Source: Nomia melanderi | Taxonomy: Eukaryota; Arthropoda; Insecta; Hymenoptera; Halictidae | Direction of reading: 5' to 3' | Length of the DNA stretch: 64,000 nucleotides | Assembly: GCF_051020985.1 (NCBI RefSeq) | Contig: NW_027475160.1 | Span: forward strand, 434,001-498,000 | The notes under the pieces: generated by a model | What the model saw: the letters and a program-made list of their open reading frames with translations, nothing else | Database searches by the model: none | What the model was told of the DNA's origin: nothing | Shown here: piece by piece, positions 1 through 10,134 of the stretch | How the letters are laid out: every line of letters starts with the position of its first letter | Position numbering within the stretch: the stretch's first letter is position 1 | Program-made: the position numbers and the translations under genes

Positions 1-175
1 GATAGCGCAATAAATCAAAGTGCATTGTCTGTAGGTGGCACTGGGGAATGAATCTGTGCAACAAGAACGACCTCGGACCACCAGGTGCCGAGAAAATTCC
101 AGATATTCGGAATCCGTCACCCAAGGTCATATAAAAATCCAGCATATATCTGGTGATAGCTCGGGTGCTATTACA
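1..175. repeat. Type P monomer, domain A form (divergent central stretch)
   Basis: Both flanks are ordinary satellite, but bases corresponding to monomer 97-131 read through GATATTCGGAATCCGTC and CACCCAAGGTCATATAA instead of the usual CCACCGTCTCATGGGG and following bases. Length is unchanged; identity to consensus is only about half across this stretch. I count 23 P monomers, starting at 1, 3320, 5941, 10135, 13631, 16252, 17827, 18877, 25177, 26575, 27799, 28674, 29904, 31479, 33230, 43206, 46178, 47926, 49501, 51251, 52651, 56850 and 63671. The domain A form has CATATAAAAATCC where all others have CATGTAAA. Confidence 0.9.
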
Positions 176-525
176 GATCGCGCAATAAACCAAAGTTCAT
201 TGCCTGTAGGAGGCCCTGGCGCATGAATCTGTGCAGCGGGAACGACCTCGGAAGACCAGGGGCCAAGAATACCACCGTCTCATGGGGCCGAACACTCAGG
301 GTCGGGGAAAAATCCAATATATATCCGGTGATATGTCGGGTGCTATTAGAGATAGCGCAATATACCAAAGTGAATTGTCTGTAGGAGGCCCTGGCGCATG
401 AATCTGGGCAGCGGGAACGACTTCGGACCACCAGGGGCCGAGAAACTCACAGTCTCATGGGGCCGGTCACTCAGGGTCAGGGAAAAATCCAATATATATC
501 TGGTGATATCTCGGGTGCTATTACA

Positions 526-698
526 GATAGCGCAATAAATCAAAGTGCATTGTCTGTAGTAGTCCCTGCCGCATGAATCTGTATAGCGGGAACGACCTCG
601 GACCACCAGGGGCCGAGAAAACGACCGTCTCATGGGGCCGGACACTCAGGGTCAGGGAAAAATCCAATTTATCTTGTGATATCTCGGGTGCTATTACA
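526..698. repeat. Type S monomer (173 bp)
   Basis: It has TGTAGTAGTCCCTGCCGC and CTGTATAGC, and ends CCAATTTATCTTGTGATATC, two bases shorter than consensus. Type S starts at 526, 1049, 3845, 7166, 9612, 11360, 14156, 55277, 59127 and 61575. It is always followed by type T. Confidence 0.88.
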
Positions 699-2796
699 GA
701 TAGCGCAATAAATCAAAGTGCATTGTCTGTAGGAGGCCCTGGCGCATGCATCTGGCCAGCGGGAACGACCTCGGACCACCAGGGGCCGAGAAAACCACCG
801 TCTCATGGGGCCGGACACTCAGGGTCAGGGGAAAATCCAATATATATCTGGTGATATCTCGGGTGCTATTACAGATAGCGCAATAAATCAAAGTGCATTC
901 TCTGTAGGAGGCCCTGGCGCATGCATCTGGCCAGCGGGAACGACCTCGGACCACCAGGGGCCGAGAAAACCACCGTCCCATGGGGCCGGACACTCAGGGT
1001 CAGGGGAAAATCCAATATATATCTGGTGATATCTCGGGTGCTATTACAGATAGCGCAATAAATCAAAGTGCATTGTCTGTAGTAGTCCCTGCCGCATGAA
1101 TCTGTATAGCGGGAACGACCTCGGACCACCAGGGGCCGAGAAAACCACCGTCTCATGGGGCCGGACACTCAGGGTCAGGGAAAAATCCAATTTATCTTGT
1201 GATATCTCGGGTGCTATTACAGATAGCGCAATAAGTCAAAGTGCATTGTCTGTAGGAGGCCCTGGCGCATGCATCTGGCCAGCGGGAACGACCTCGGACC
1301 ACCAGGGGCCGAGAAAACCACCGTCCCATGGGGCCGGACACTCAGGGTCAGGGGAAAATCCAATATATATCTGGTGATATCTCGGGTGCTATTACAGATA
1401 GCGCAATAAATCAAAGTGCATTCTCTGTAGGAGGCCCTGGCGCATGCATGTGTGCAGCGGGAACGACCTCGGACCACCAGGGGCCGAGAAAACCACCGTC
1501 TCATGGGGCCGGACACTCAGGGTCAGGGAAAAATCCAATATATATCTGGTGATATCTCAGGTGCTATTAGAGATAGCGCAATAAATCAAAGTGCATTGTC
1601 TGTAGGAGTCCCTGGCGCACGAATCTGTGCAGCGGGAACGACTTCGGACCACCAGGGGCCGAGAAAACCACCGTCTCCTGGGGCCGCACACTCAGGGTCA
1701 GGGAAAAATCCAATATATATCTGGTGATATCTCGGGTGCTATTACAGATAGCGCAATAAATCAAAGTGCATTCTCTGTAGGAGGTCCTGGCGCATGAATC
1801 TGTGCACCGGGAACGACCTCGGACCACCAGGGGCCGAGAAAACCACAGTCTCATGGGGCCGGACACTCAGGGTCAGGGGAAAATCCAATATATATCTGGT
1901 GATATCTCGGGTGCTATTAGAGATAGCGCAATAAACCAAAGTGAATTATCTGCAGGAGGCCCTGGCGCATGAATCTGTACAGAGGGAACAACCTCGGACC
2001 ACCAGGGGCCGAGAAAACCACCGTCTCATGTGGCCGGACACTCAGGGTCAGGGGAAAATCCAATATATATCTGGTGATATCTCGGGTGCTATTAGAGATA
2101 GCGCAATAAACCAAAGTGAATTATCTGCAGGAGGCCCTCGCGCATGCATCTGCGCAGCAGGAACGACCTCGGACCACAAGGGGCCGACAAAACCATCGTC
2201 TCATGGGGCCGGACACTCAGGGTCAGGGAAAAATCCAATATATATCTGGTGATATCTCGGGTGCTATTAGAGATAGCGCAACAAACCAAAGTGAATTATC
2301 TGCAGGAGGCCCTCGCGCATGCATCTGTGCAGCAGGAACGACCTCGGACCACCAGGGGCCGACAAAACCACCGTCTGATGGGGCCGGACACTCAGGGTCA
2401 GGGAAAAATCCAATATATATCTGGTGATATCTCGGGTGCTATTAGAGATAGCGCAATAGACCAATGTGAATTATCTGCAGGAGGCCCTGGCGTATGAATC
2501 TGTGCAGCGGGAACGACCTCGGACAACCAGGGTCCGAGAAAACCACCGTCTCATGGGGCCGGACACGCTGGGTCAGGGAAAAATCCTATATATATCTGGT
2601 GATATCTCGGGTGCTATTACAGATAGCGCAATAAATCAAAGTGCATTGTCTGCATTATGCCCTGGCGCATGAATCTGTTAAGCGGGAACGACCTCGGACC
2701 ACCAGGGGCCAAGAAAACCACAGTCTCATGGGGCCGGACACTCAGGGTCAGGGAAAAATCCAATATATATCTGGTGATAGCTCGGGTGCTATTACA

Positions 2797-2969
2797 GATA
2801 GCGCAATAAATCAAAGTGCATTGTCTGTTGGAGTCCCTGGCGCATGAATCTGTGTAGCGGGAACGACCTCGGACCACCAGGGGCCGAGAAAACCACCGTC
2901 TCATGGGGCAGGACACTCAGGGTCAGGGAAAAATCCAATTTATCTTGTGATATCTCGGGTGCTATTACA
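2797..2969. repeat. Type C1 monomer (173 bp)
   Basis: It has CTGTTGGAGTCCC and GGGGCAGGACAC, with the same two-base-shorter CCAATTTATCTTGTG end as type S. Starts are 2797, 5418, 8914, 13108, 15729, 60350 and 63148. It is followed by D1, which shares ATCTGGCCAGC with T. S-T and C1-D1 therefore look like two copies of one ancestral dimer placed in different parts of the HOR. Confidence 0.87.
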
Positions 2970-3319
2970 GATAGCGCAATAAATCAAAGTGCATTGTCTG
3001 TAGGAGGCCATGGCGCATGCATCTGGCCAGCGGGAACGACCTCGGACCACCAGGGGCCGAGAAAACCACCGTCTCATGGGGCTGGACACTCCGGGTCAGG
3101 GAAAAAGCCAATATATATCTGGTGATATCTCGGGTGCTATTAGAGATAGCGCAATAAATCAAGGTGCATTGTCTGTAGGTGGTCCTGGCGCATGAATCTG
3201 TGCAGCGGGAAAGACCTCGGACCACCAGGGGCCGAGAAAACCACAGTCTCATGGGGCCGGACACTCAGGGTCCGGGAAAAATCCAATATATATTTGGTTA
3301 TATCTCGGGTGCTATTACA

Positions 3320-5940
3320 GATAGCGCAATAAATCAAAGTGCATTGTCTGTAGGTGGCACTGGGGAATGAATCTGTGCAACAAGAACGACCTCGGACCAC
3401 CAGGTGCCGAGAAAATTACAGATATTCGGAATCCGTCACCCAAGGTCATATAAAAATCCAGCATATATCTGGTGATATCTCGGGTGCTATTACAGATCGC
3501 GCAATAAACCAAAGTGCATTGCCTGTAGGAGGCCCTGGCGCATGAATCTGTGCAGCGGGAACGACCTCGGAAGACCAGGGGCCAAGAATACCACCGTCTC
3601 ATGGGGCCGAACACTCAGGGTCGGGGAAAAATCCAATATATATCCGGTGATATGTCGGGTGCTATTAGAGATAGCGCAATATACCAAAGTGAATTGTCTG
3701 TAGGAGGCCCTGGCGCATGAATCTGGGCAGCGGGAACGAATTCGGACCACCAGGGGCCGAGAAAATCACAGTCTCATGGGGCCGGTCACTCAGGGTCAGG
3801 GAAAAATCCAATATATATCTGGTGATATCTCGGGTGCTATTACAGATAGCGCAATAAATCAAAGTGCATTGTCTGTAGTAGTCCCTGCCGCATGAATCTG
3901 TATAGCGGGAACGACCTCGGACCACCAGGGGCCGAGAAAACCACCGTCTCATGGGGCCGGACACTCAGGGTCAGGGAAAAATCCAATTTATCTTGTGATA
4001 TCTCGGGTGCTATTACAGATAGCGCAATAAATCAAAGTGCATTGTCTGTAGGAGGCCCTGGCGCATGCATCTGGCCAGCGGGAACGACCTCGCACCACCA
4101 GGGGCCGAGAAAACCACCGTCTCATGGGGCCGGACATTCAGGGTCAGGGGAAAATCCAATATATATCTGGTGATATCTCGGGTGCTATTACAGATAGCGC
4201 AATAAATCAAAGTGCATTCTCTGTAGGAGGCCCTGGCGCATGCATGTGTGCAGCGGGAACGACCTCGGACCACCAGGGGCCGAGAAAACCACCGTCTCAT
4301 GGGGCCGGACACTCAGGGTCAGGGAAAAAGCCAATATATATCTGGTGATATCTCGGGTGCTATTAGAGATAGCGCAATAAATCAAAGTGCATTGTCTGTA
4401 GGAGTCCCTGGCGCACGAATCTGTGCAGCGGGAACGACTTCGGACCACCAGGGGCCGAGAAAACCACCGTCTCCTGGGGCCGGACACTCAGGGTCAGGGA
4501 AAAATCCAATATATATCTGGTGATATCTCGGGTGCTATTACAGATAGCGCAATAAATCAAAGTGCATTCTCTGTAGGAGGTCCTGGCGCATGAATCTGTG
4601 CACCGGGAACGACCTCGGACCACCAGGGGCCGAGAAAACCACAGTCTCATGGGGCCGGACACTCAGGGTCAGGGGAAAATCCAATATATATCTGGTGATA
4701 TCTCGGGTGCTATTAGAGATAGCGCAATAAACCAAAGTGAATTATCTGCAGGAGGCCCTGGCGCATGAATCTGTACAGAGGGAACAACCTCGGACCACCA
4801 GGGGCCGAGAAAACCACCGTCTCATGTGGCCGGACACTCAGGGTCAGGGGAAAATCCAATATATATCTGGTGATATCTCGGGTGCTATTAGAGATAGCGC
4901 AATAAACCAAAGTGAATTATCTGCAGGAGGCCCTCGCGCATGCATCTGTGCAGCAGGAACGACCTCGGACCACAAGGGGCCGACAAAACCATCGTCTCAT
5001 GTGGCCGGACACTCAGGGTCAGGGGAAAATCCAATATATATCTGGTGATATCTCGGGTGCTATTAGAGATAGCGCAATAAACCAATGTGAATTATCTGCA
5101 GGAGGCCCTGGCGTATGAATCTGTGCAGCGGGAACGACCTCGGACAACCAGGGTCCGAGAAAACCACCGTCTCATGGGGCCGGACACGCTGGGTCAGGGA
5201 AAAATCCTATATATATCTGGTGATATCTCGGGTGCTATTACAGATAGCGCAATAAATCAAAGTGCATTGTCTGCATTATGCCCTGGCGCATGAATCTGTG
5301 AAGCGGGAACGACCTCGGACCACCAGGGGCCAAGAAAACCACAGTCTCATGGGGCCGGACACTCAGGGTCAGGGAAAAATCCAATATATATCTGGTGATA
5401 TCTCGGGTGCTATTACAGATAGCGCAATAAATCAAAGTGCATTGTCTGTTGGAGTCCCTGGCGCATGAATCTGTGTAGCGGGAACGACCTCGGACCACCA
5501 GGGGCCGAGAAAACCACCGTCTCATGGGGCAGGACACTCAGGGTCAGGGAAAAATCCAATTTATCTTGTGATATCTCGGGTGCTATTACAGATAGCGCAA
5601 TAAATCAAAGTGCATTGTCTGTAGGAGGCCATGGCGCATGCATCTGGCCAGCGGGAACGACCTCGGACCACCAGGGGCAGAGAAAACCACCGTCTCATGG
5701 GGCCGGACACTACGGGTCAGGGAAAAAGCCAATATATATCTGGTGATATCTCGGGTGCTATTAGAGATAGCGCAATAAATCAAGGTGCATTGTCTGTAGG
5801 TGGTCCTGGCGCATGAATCTGTGCAGCGGGAAAGACCTCGGACCACCAGGGGCCGAGAAAACCACAGTCTCATGGGGCCGGACACTCAGGGTCAGGGAAA
5901 AATCCAATATATATCTGGTTATATCTCGGGTGCTATTACA
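3320..5940. repeat. HOR copy A15 (15 monomers)
   Basis: Order: P(3320) Q(3495) R(3670) S(3845) T(4018) U(4193) V(4368) W(4543) X(4718) Y(4893) A1(5068) B1(5243) C1(5418) D1(5591) E1(5766); 2,621 bp. There is no F-G-H-I and no Z. Diagnostic alleles are T with CTCGCACCACC, Y ending in CATGTGGCCGG, B1 with CTGTGAAGC, D1 with GACACTACGGG, and E1 with GGGTCAGGG. It matches 13,631-16,251 in order and in length. Confidence 0.9.
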
Positions 5941-8900
5941 GATAGCGCAATAAATCAAAGTGCATTGTCTGTAGGTGGCACTGGGGAATGAATCTGTGCA
6001 ACAAGAACGACCTCGGACCACCAGGTGCCGAGAAAATTACAGATATTCGGAATCCGTCACCCAAGGTCATATAAAAATCCAGCATATATCTGGTGATATC
6101 TCGGGTGCTATTACAGATCGCGCAATAAACCAAAGTGCATTGCCTGTAGGAGGCCCTGGCGCATGAATCTGTGCAGCGGGAACGACCTCGGAAGACCAGG
6201 GGCCAAGAATACCACCGTCTCATGGGGCCGAACACTCAGGGTCGGGGAAAAATCCAATATATATCCGGTGATATGTCGGGTGCTATTAGAGATAGCGCAA
6301 TATACCAAAGTGAATTGTCTGTAGGAGGCCCTGGCGCATGAATCTGGGCAGCGGGAACGACTTCGGACCACCAGGGGCCGAGAAAATCACAGTCTCATGG
6401 GGCCGGTCACTCAGGGTCAGGGAAAAATCCAATATATATCTGGTGATATCTCGGGTGCTATTACAGATAGCGCAATAAATCAAAGTGCATTGTCTGTAGG
6501 AGGCCCTGGCGCATGAATCTGGGCAGCGGGAACGACTTCGGACCACCAGGTTCCGAGAAAACCACAGTCTCATGGTGCCGGACACTCAGGGTCAGGGGAA
6601 AATCTAATATATATCTGGTGATATCTCGGGTGCTATTAGAGATAGCGCAATAAACCAAAGTGAATTATCTGCAGGAGGCCCTGGCGCAAGCATCTGTTCA
6701 GCGGGAACGACCTCGGACCACCAGGGGCCGAGAAAACCACAGTCTCATGGGGCCGGACGCTCAGGGTCAGGGAGAAATCCAGCATATATCTGGTGATATC
6801 TCGCGTACTATTAGAGATAGCGCAATAAATCAAAGTGCATTGTCTGCCGGAAGCCCTGGCGCATGTTTCTGTGCAGCGGGAACGACCTCGGACCACCAGG
6901 GGCCGAGAAAACCACCGTCTCATGGGGCCGGACTGTCAGGGTCAGGGAAAAATCCATTATATATCTGGTGATATCTCTTGTGCTATTAGAGATAGCGCAC
7001 TAAATCGAAGTGCATTGTCTGCAGGAAGCCTTCGCCCATTATTCTGTGCAGCGGGAATGACCTCGGACCACCAGGGGCCGAGAAAACCACCGTCTGATGG
7101 TGCCGGACACTCAGGGTCAGGGAAAAATCCAATATATATCTGGTGATATCTCGGGTGCTATTACAGATAGCGCAATAAATCAAAGTGCATTGTCTGTAGT
7201 AGTCCCTGCCGCATGAATCTGTATAGCGGGAACGACCTCGGACCACCAGGGGCCGAGAAAACCACCGTCTCATGGGGCCGGACACTCAGGGTCAGGGAAA
7301 AATCCAATTTATCTTGTGATATCTCGGGTGCTATTACAGATAGCGCAATAAATCAAAGTGCATTGTCTGTAGGAGGCCCTGGCGCATGCATCTGGCCAGC
7401 GGGAACGACCTCGGACCACCAGGGGCCGAGAAAACCACCGTCCCATGGGGCCGGACACTCAGGGTCAGGGGAAAATCCAATATATATCTGGTGATATCTC
7501 GGGTGCTATTACAGATAGCGCAATAAATCAAAGTGCATTCTCTGTAGGAGGCCCTGGCGCATGCATGTGTGCAGCGGGAACGACCTCGGACCACCAGGGG
7601 CCGAGAAAACCACCGTCTCATGGGGCCGGACACTCAGGGTCAGGGAAAAAGCCAATATATATCTGGTGATATCTCGGGTGCTATTAGAGATAGCGCAATA
7701 AATCAAAGTGCATTGTCTGTAGGAGTCCCTGGCGCACGAATCTGTGCAGCGGGAACGACTTCGGACCACCAGGGGCCGAGAAAACCACCGTCTCCTGGGG
7801 CCGGACACTCAGGGTCAGGGAAAAATCCAATATATATCTGGTGATATCTCGGGTGCTATTACAGATAGCGCAATAAATCAAAGTGCATTCTCTGTAGGAG
7901 GTCCTGGCGCATGAATCTGTGCACCGGGAACGACCTCGGACCACCAGGGGCCGAGAAAACCACAGTCTCATGGGGCCGGACACTCAGGGTCAGGGGAAAA
8001 TCCAATATATATCTGGTGATATCTCGGGTGCTATTAGAGATAGCGCAATAAACCAAAGTGAATTATCTGCAGGAGGCCCTGGCGCATGAATCTGTACAGA
8101 GGGAACAACCTCGGACCACCAGGGGCCGAGAAAACCACCGTCTCATGTGGCCGGACACTCAGGGTCAGGGGAAAATCCAATATATATCTGGTGATATCTC
8201 GGGTGCTATTAGAGATAGCGCAATAAACCAAAGTGAATTATCTGCAGGAGGCCCTCGCGCATGCATCTGCGCAGCAGGAACGACCTCGGACCACAAGGGG
8301 CCGACAAAACCATCGTCTCATGGGGCCGGACACTCAGGGTCAGGGAAAAATCCAATATATATCTGGTGATATCTCGGGTGCTATTAGAGATAGCGCAACA
8401 AACCAAAGTGAATTATCTGCAGGAGGCCCTCGCGCATGCATCTGTGCAGCAGGAACGACCTCGGACCACCAGGGGCCGACAAAACCACCGTCTGATGGGG
8501 CCGGACACTCAGGGTCAGGGAAAAATCCAATATATATCTGGTGATATCTCGGGTGCTATTAGAGATAGCGCAATAGACCAATGTGAATTATCTGCAGGAG
8601 GCCCTGGCGTATGAATCTGTGCAGCGGGAACGACCTCGGACAACCAGGGTCCGAGAAAACCACCGTCTCATGGGGCCGGACACGCTGGGTCAGGGAAAAA
8701 TCCTATATATATCTGGTGATATCTCGGGTGCTATTACAGATAGCGCAATAAATCAAAGTGCATTGTCTGCATTATGCCCTGGCGCATGAATCTGTTAAGC
8801 GGGAACGACCTCGGACCACCAGGGGCCAAGAAAACCACAGTCTCATGGGGCCGGACACTCAGGGTCAGGGAAAAATCCAATATATATCTGGTGATATCTC

Positions 8901-9261
8901 GGGTGCTATTACAGATAGCGCAATAAATCAAAGTGCATTGTCTGTTGGAGTCCCTGGCGCATGAATCTGTGTAGCGGGAACGACCTCGGACCACCAGGGG
9001 CCGAGAAAACCACCGTCTCATGGGGCAGGACACTCAGGGTCAGGGAAAAATCCAATTTATCTTGTGATATCTCGGGTGCTATTACAGATAGCGCAATAAA
9101 TCAAAGTGCATTGTCTGTAGGAGGCCATGGCGCATGCATCTGGCCAGCGGGAACGACCTCGGACCACCAGGGGCCGAGAAAACCACCGTCTCATGGGGCT
9201 GGACACTCCGGGTCAGGGAAAAAGCCAATATATATCTGGTGATATCTCGGGTGCTATTAGA

Positions 9262-9436
9262 GATAGCGCAATAAATCAAGGTGCATTGTCTGTAGGTGGT
9301 CCTGGCGCATGAATCTGTGCAGCGGGAAAGACCTCGGACCACCAGGGGCCGAGAAAACCACCGTCTCATGGGGCCGAACACTCAGGGTCCGGGAAAAATC
9401 GAATATATATCCGGTGATATGTCGGGTGCTATTAGA
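9262..9436. repeat. Mosaic monomer E1/Q
   Basis: It starts as type E1 (CAAGGTGCATTG, GGTGGTCCTGG, GGGAAAGACC), then shows Q-like CCACCGTC and CCGAACACTC, then the A20-type E1 alleles GGTCCGGG and AATCGAATAT, and ends as Q (ATCCGGTGATATGTCGGG) before type R at 9,437. At least three switches between two parents fit in 175 bp. The expected P and a separate Q are missing here. Confidence 0.82.
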
Positions 9437-9959
9437 GATAGCGCAATATACCAAAGTGAATTGTCTGTAGGAGGCCCTGGCGCATGAATCTGGGCAGCGG
9501 GAACGACTTCGGACCACCAGGGGCCGAGAAAATCACAGTCTCATGGGGCCGGTCACTCAGGGTCAGGGAAAAATCCAATATATATCTGGTGATATCTCGG
9601 GTGCTATTACAGATAGCGCAATAAATCAAAGTGCATTGTCTGTAGTAGTCCCTGCCGCATGAATCTGTATAGCGGGAACGACCTCGGACCACCAGGGGCC
9701 GAGAAAACCACCGTCTCATGGGGCCGGACACTCAGGGTCAGGGAAAAATCCAATTTATCTTGTGATATCTCGGGTGCTATTACAGATAGCGCAATAAATC
9801 AAAGTGCATTGTCTGTAGGAGGCCCTGGCGCATGCATCTGGCCAGCGGGAACGACCTCGCACCACCAGGGGCCGAGAAAACCACCGTCTCATGGGGCCGG
9901 ACACTCAGGGTCAGGGGAAAATCCAATATATATCTGGTGATATCTCGGGTGCTATTACA

Positions 9960-10134
9960 GATAGCGCAATAAATCAAAGTGCATTGTCTGTAGGAGGCCA
10001 TGGCGCATGCATCTGGCCAGCGGGAACGACCTCGGACCACCAGGGGCCGAGAAAACCACCGTCTCATGGGGCCGGACACTCAGGGTCAGGGAAAAATCCA
10101 ATATATATCTGGTTATATCTCGGGTGCTATTACA
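9960..10134. repeat. Hybrid monomer D1/E1
   Basis: The first half is D1 (GGAGGCCATGGCGC, ATCTGGCCAGC). The end is E1 (CTGGTTATATCTCGGG), and a type P monomer follows as after an ordinary E1. Type T lies directly upstream, so U through C1 are absent. This is consistent with unequal crossover. Confidence 0.8.

Larger units (their letters stand above)
1..3319. repeat. HOR copy A19 (19 monomers)
   Basis: Order: P(1) Q(176) R(351) S(526) T(699) T'(874) S(1049) T(1222) U(1397) V(1572) W(1747) X(1922) Y(2097) Z(2272) A1(2447) B1(2622) C1(2797) D1(2970) E1(3145). The length is 19x175 minus 6, because S, S and C1 are 173 bp. Relative to A20, the F-G-H-I block is replaced by S-T-T', so this copy has a local S-T expansion. 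T' starts like type U (GCATTCTCTG) and continues like T (ATCTGGCCAGC), so it is probably a recombinant. Confidence 0.88.
1..5940. repeat. Domain A super-HOR unit alpha (A19 + A15, 34 monomers)
   Basis: Two successive HORs that carry different allele sets. The first (1-3,319) has the alleles of the 20-monomer form: type Z present, type T with GTCCCATGG, type B1 with CTGTTAAGC. The second (3,320-5,940) has the alleles of the 15-monomer form: no Z, T with CTCGCACCACC, B1 with CTGTGAAGC. The same pair recurs at 10,135-16,251 and, reduced, at 5,941-10,134. Confidence 0.8.
5941..10134. repeat. Domain A super-HOR unit beta (A20 + collapsed A15, 24 monomers)
   Basis: P(5941) Q(6116) R(6291) F(6466) G(6641) H(6816) I(6991) S(7166) T(7339) U(7514) V(7689) W(7864) X(8039) Y(8214) Z(8389) A1(8564) B1(8739) C1(8914) D1(9087), then an E1/Q mosaic (9262), R(9437), S(9612), T(9785) and a D1/E1 hybrid (9960). 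The tail from 9,262 carries A15 alleles (T with CTCGCACC, E1 end with GGGTCAGGG). It is best read as an A15 copy that lost P plus much of Q, and U through C1. Confidence 0.85.
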
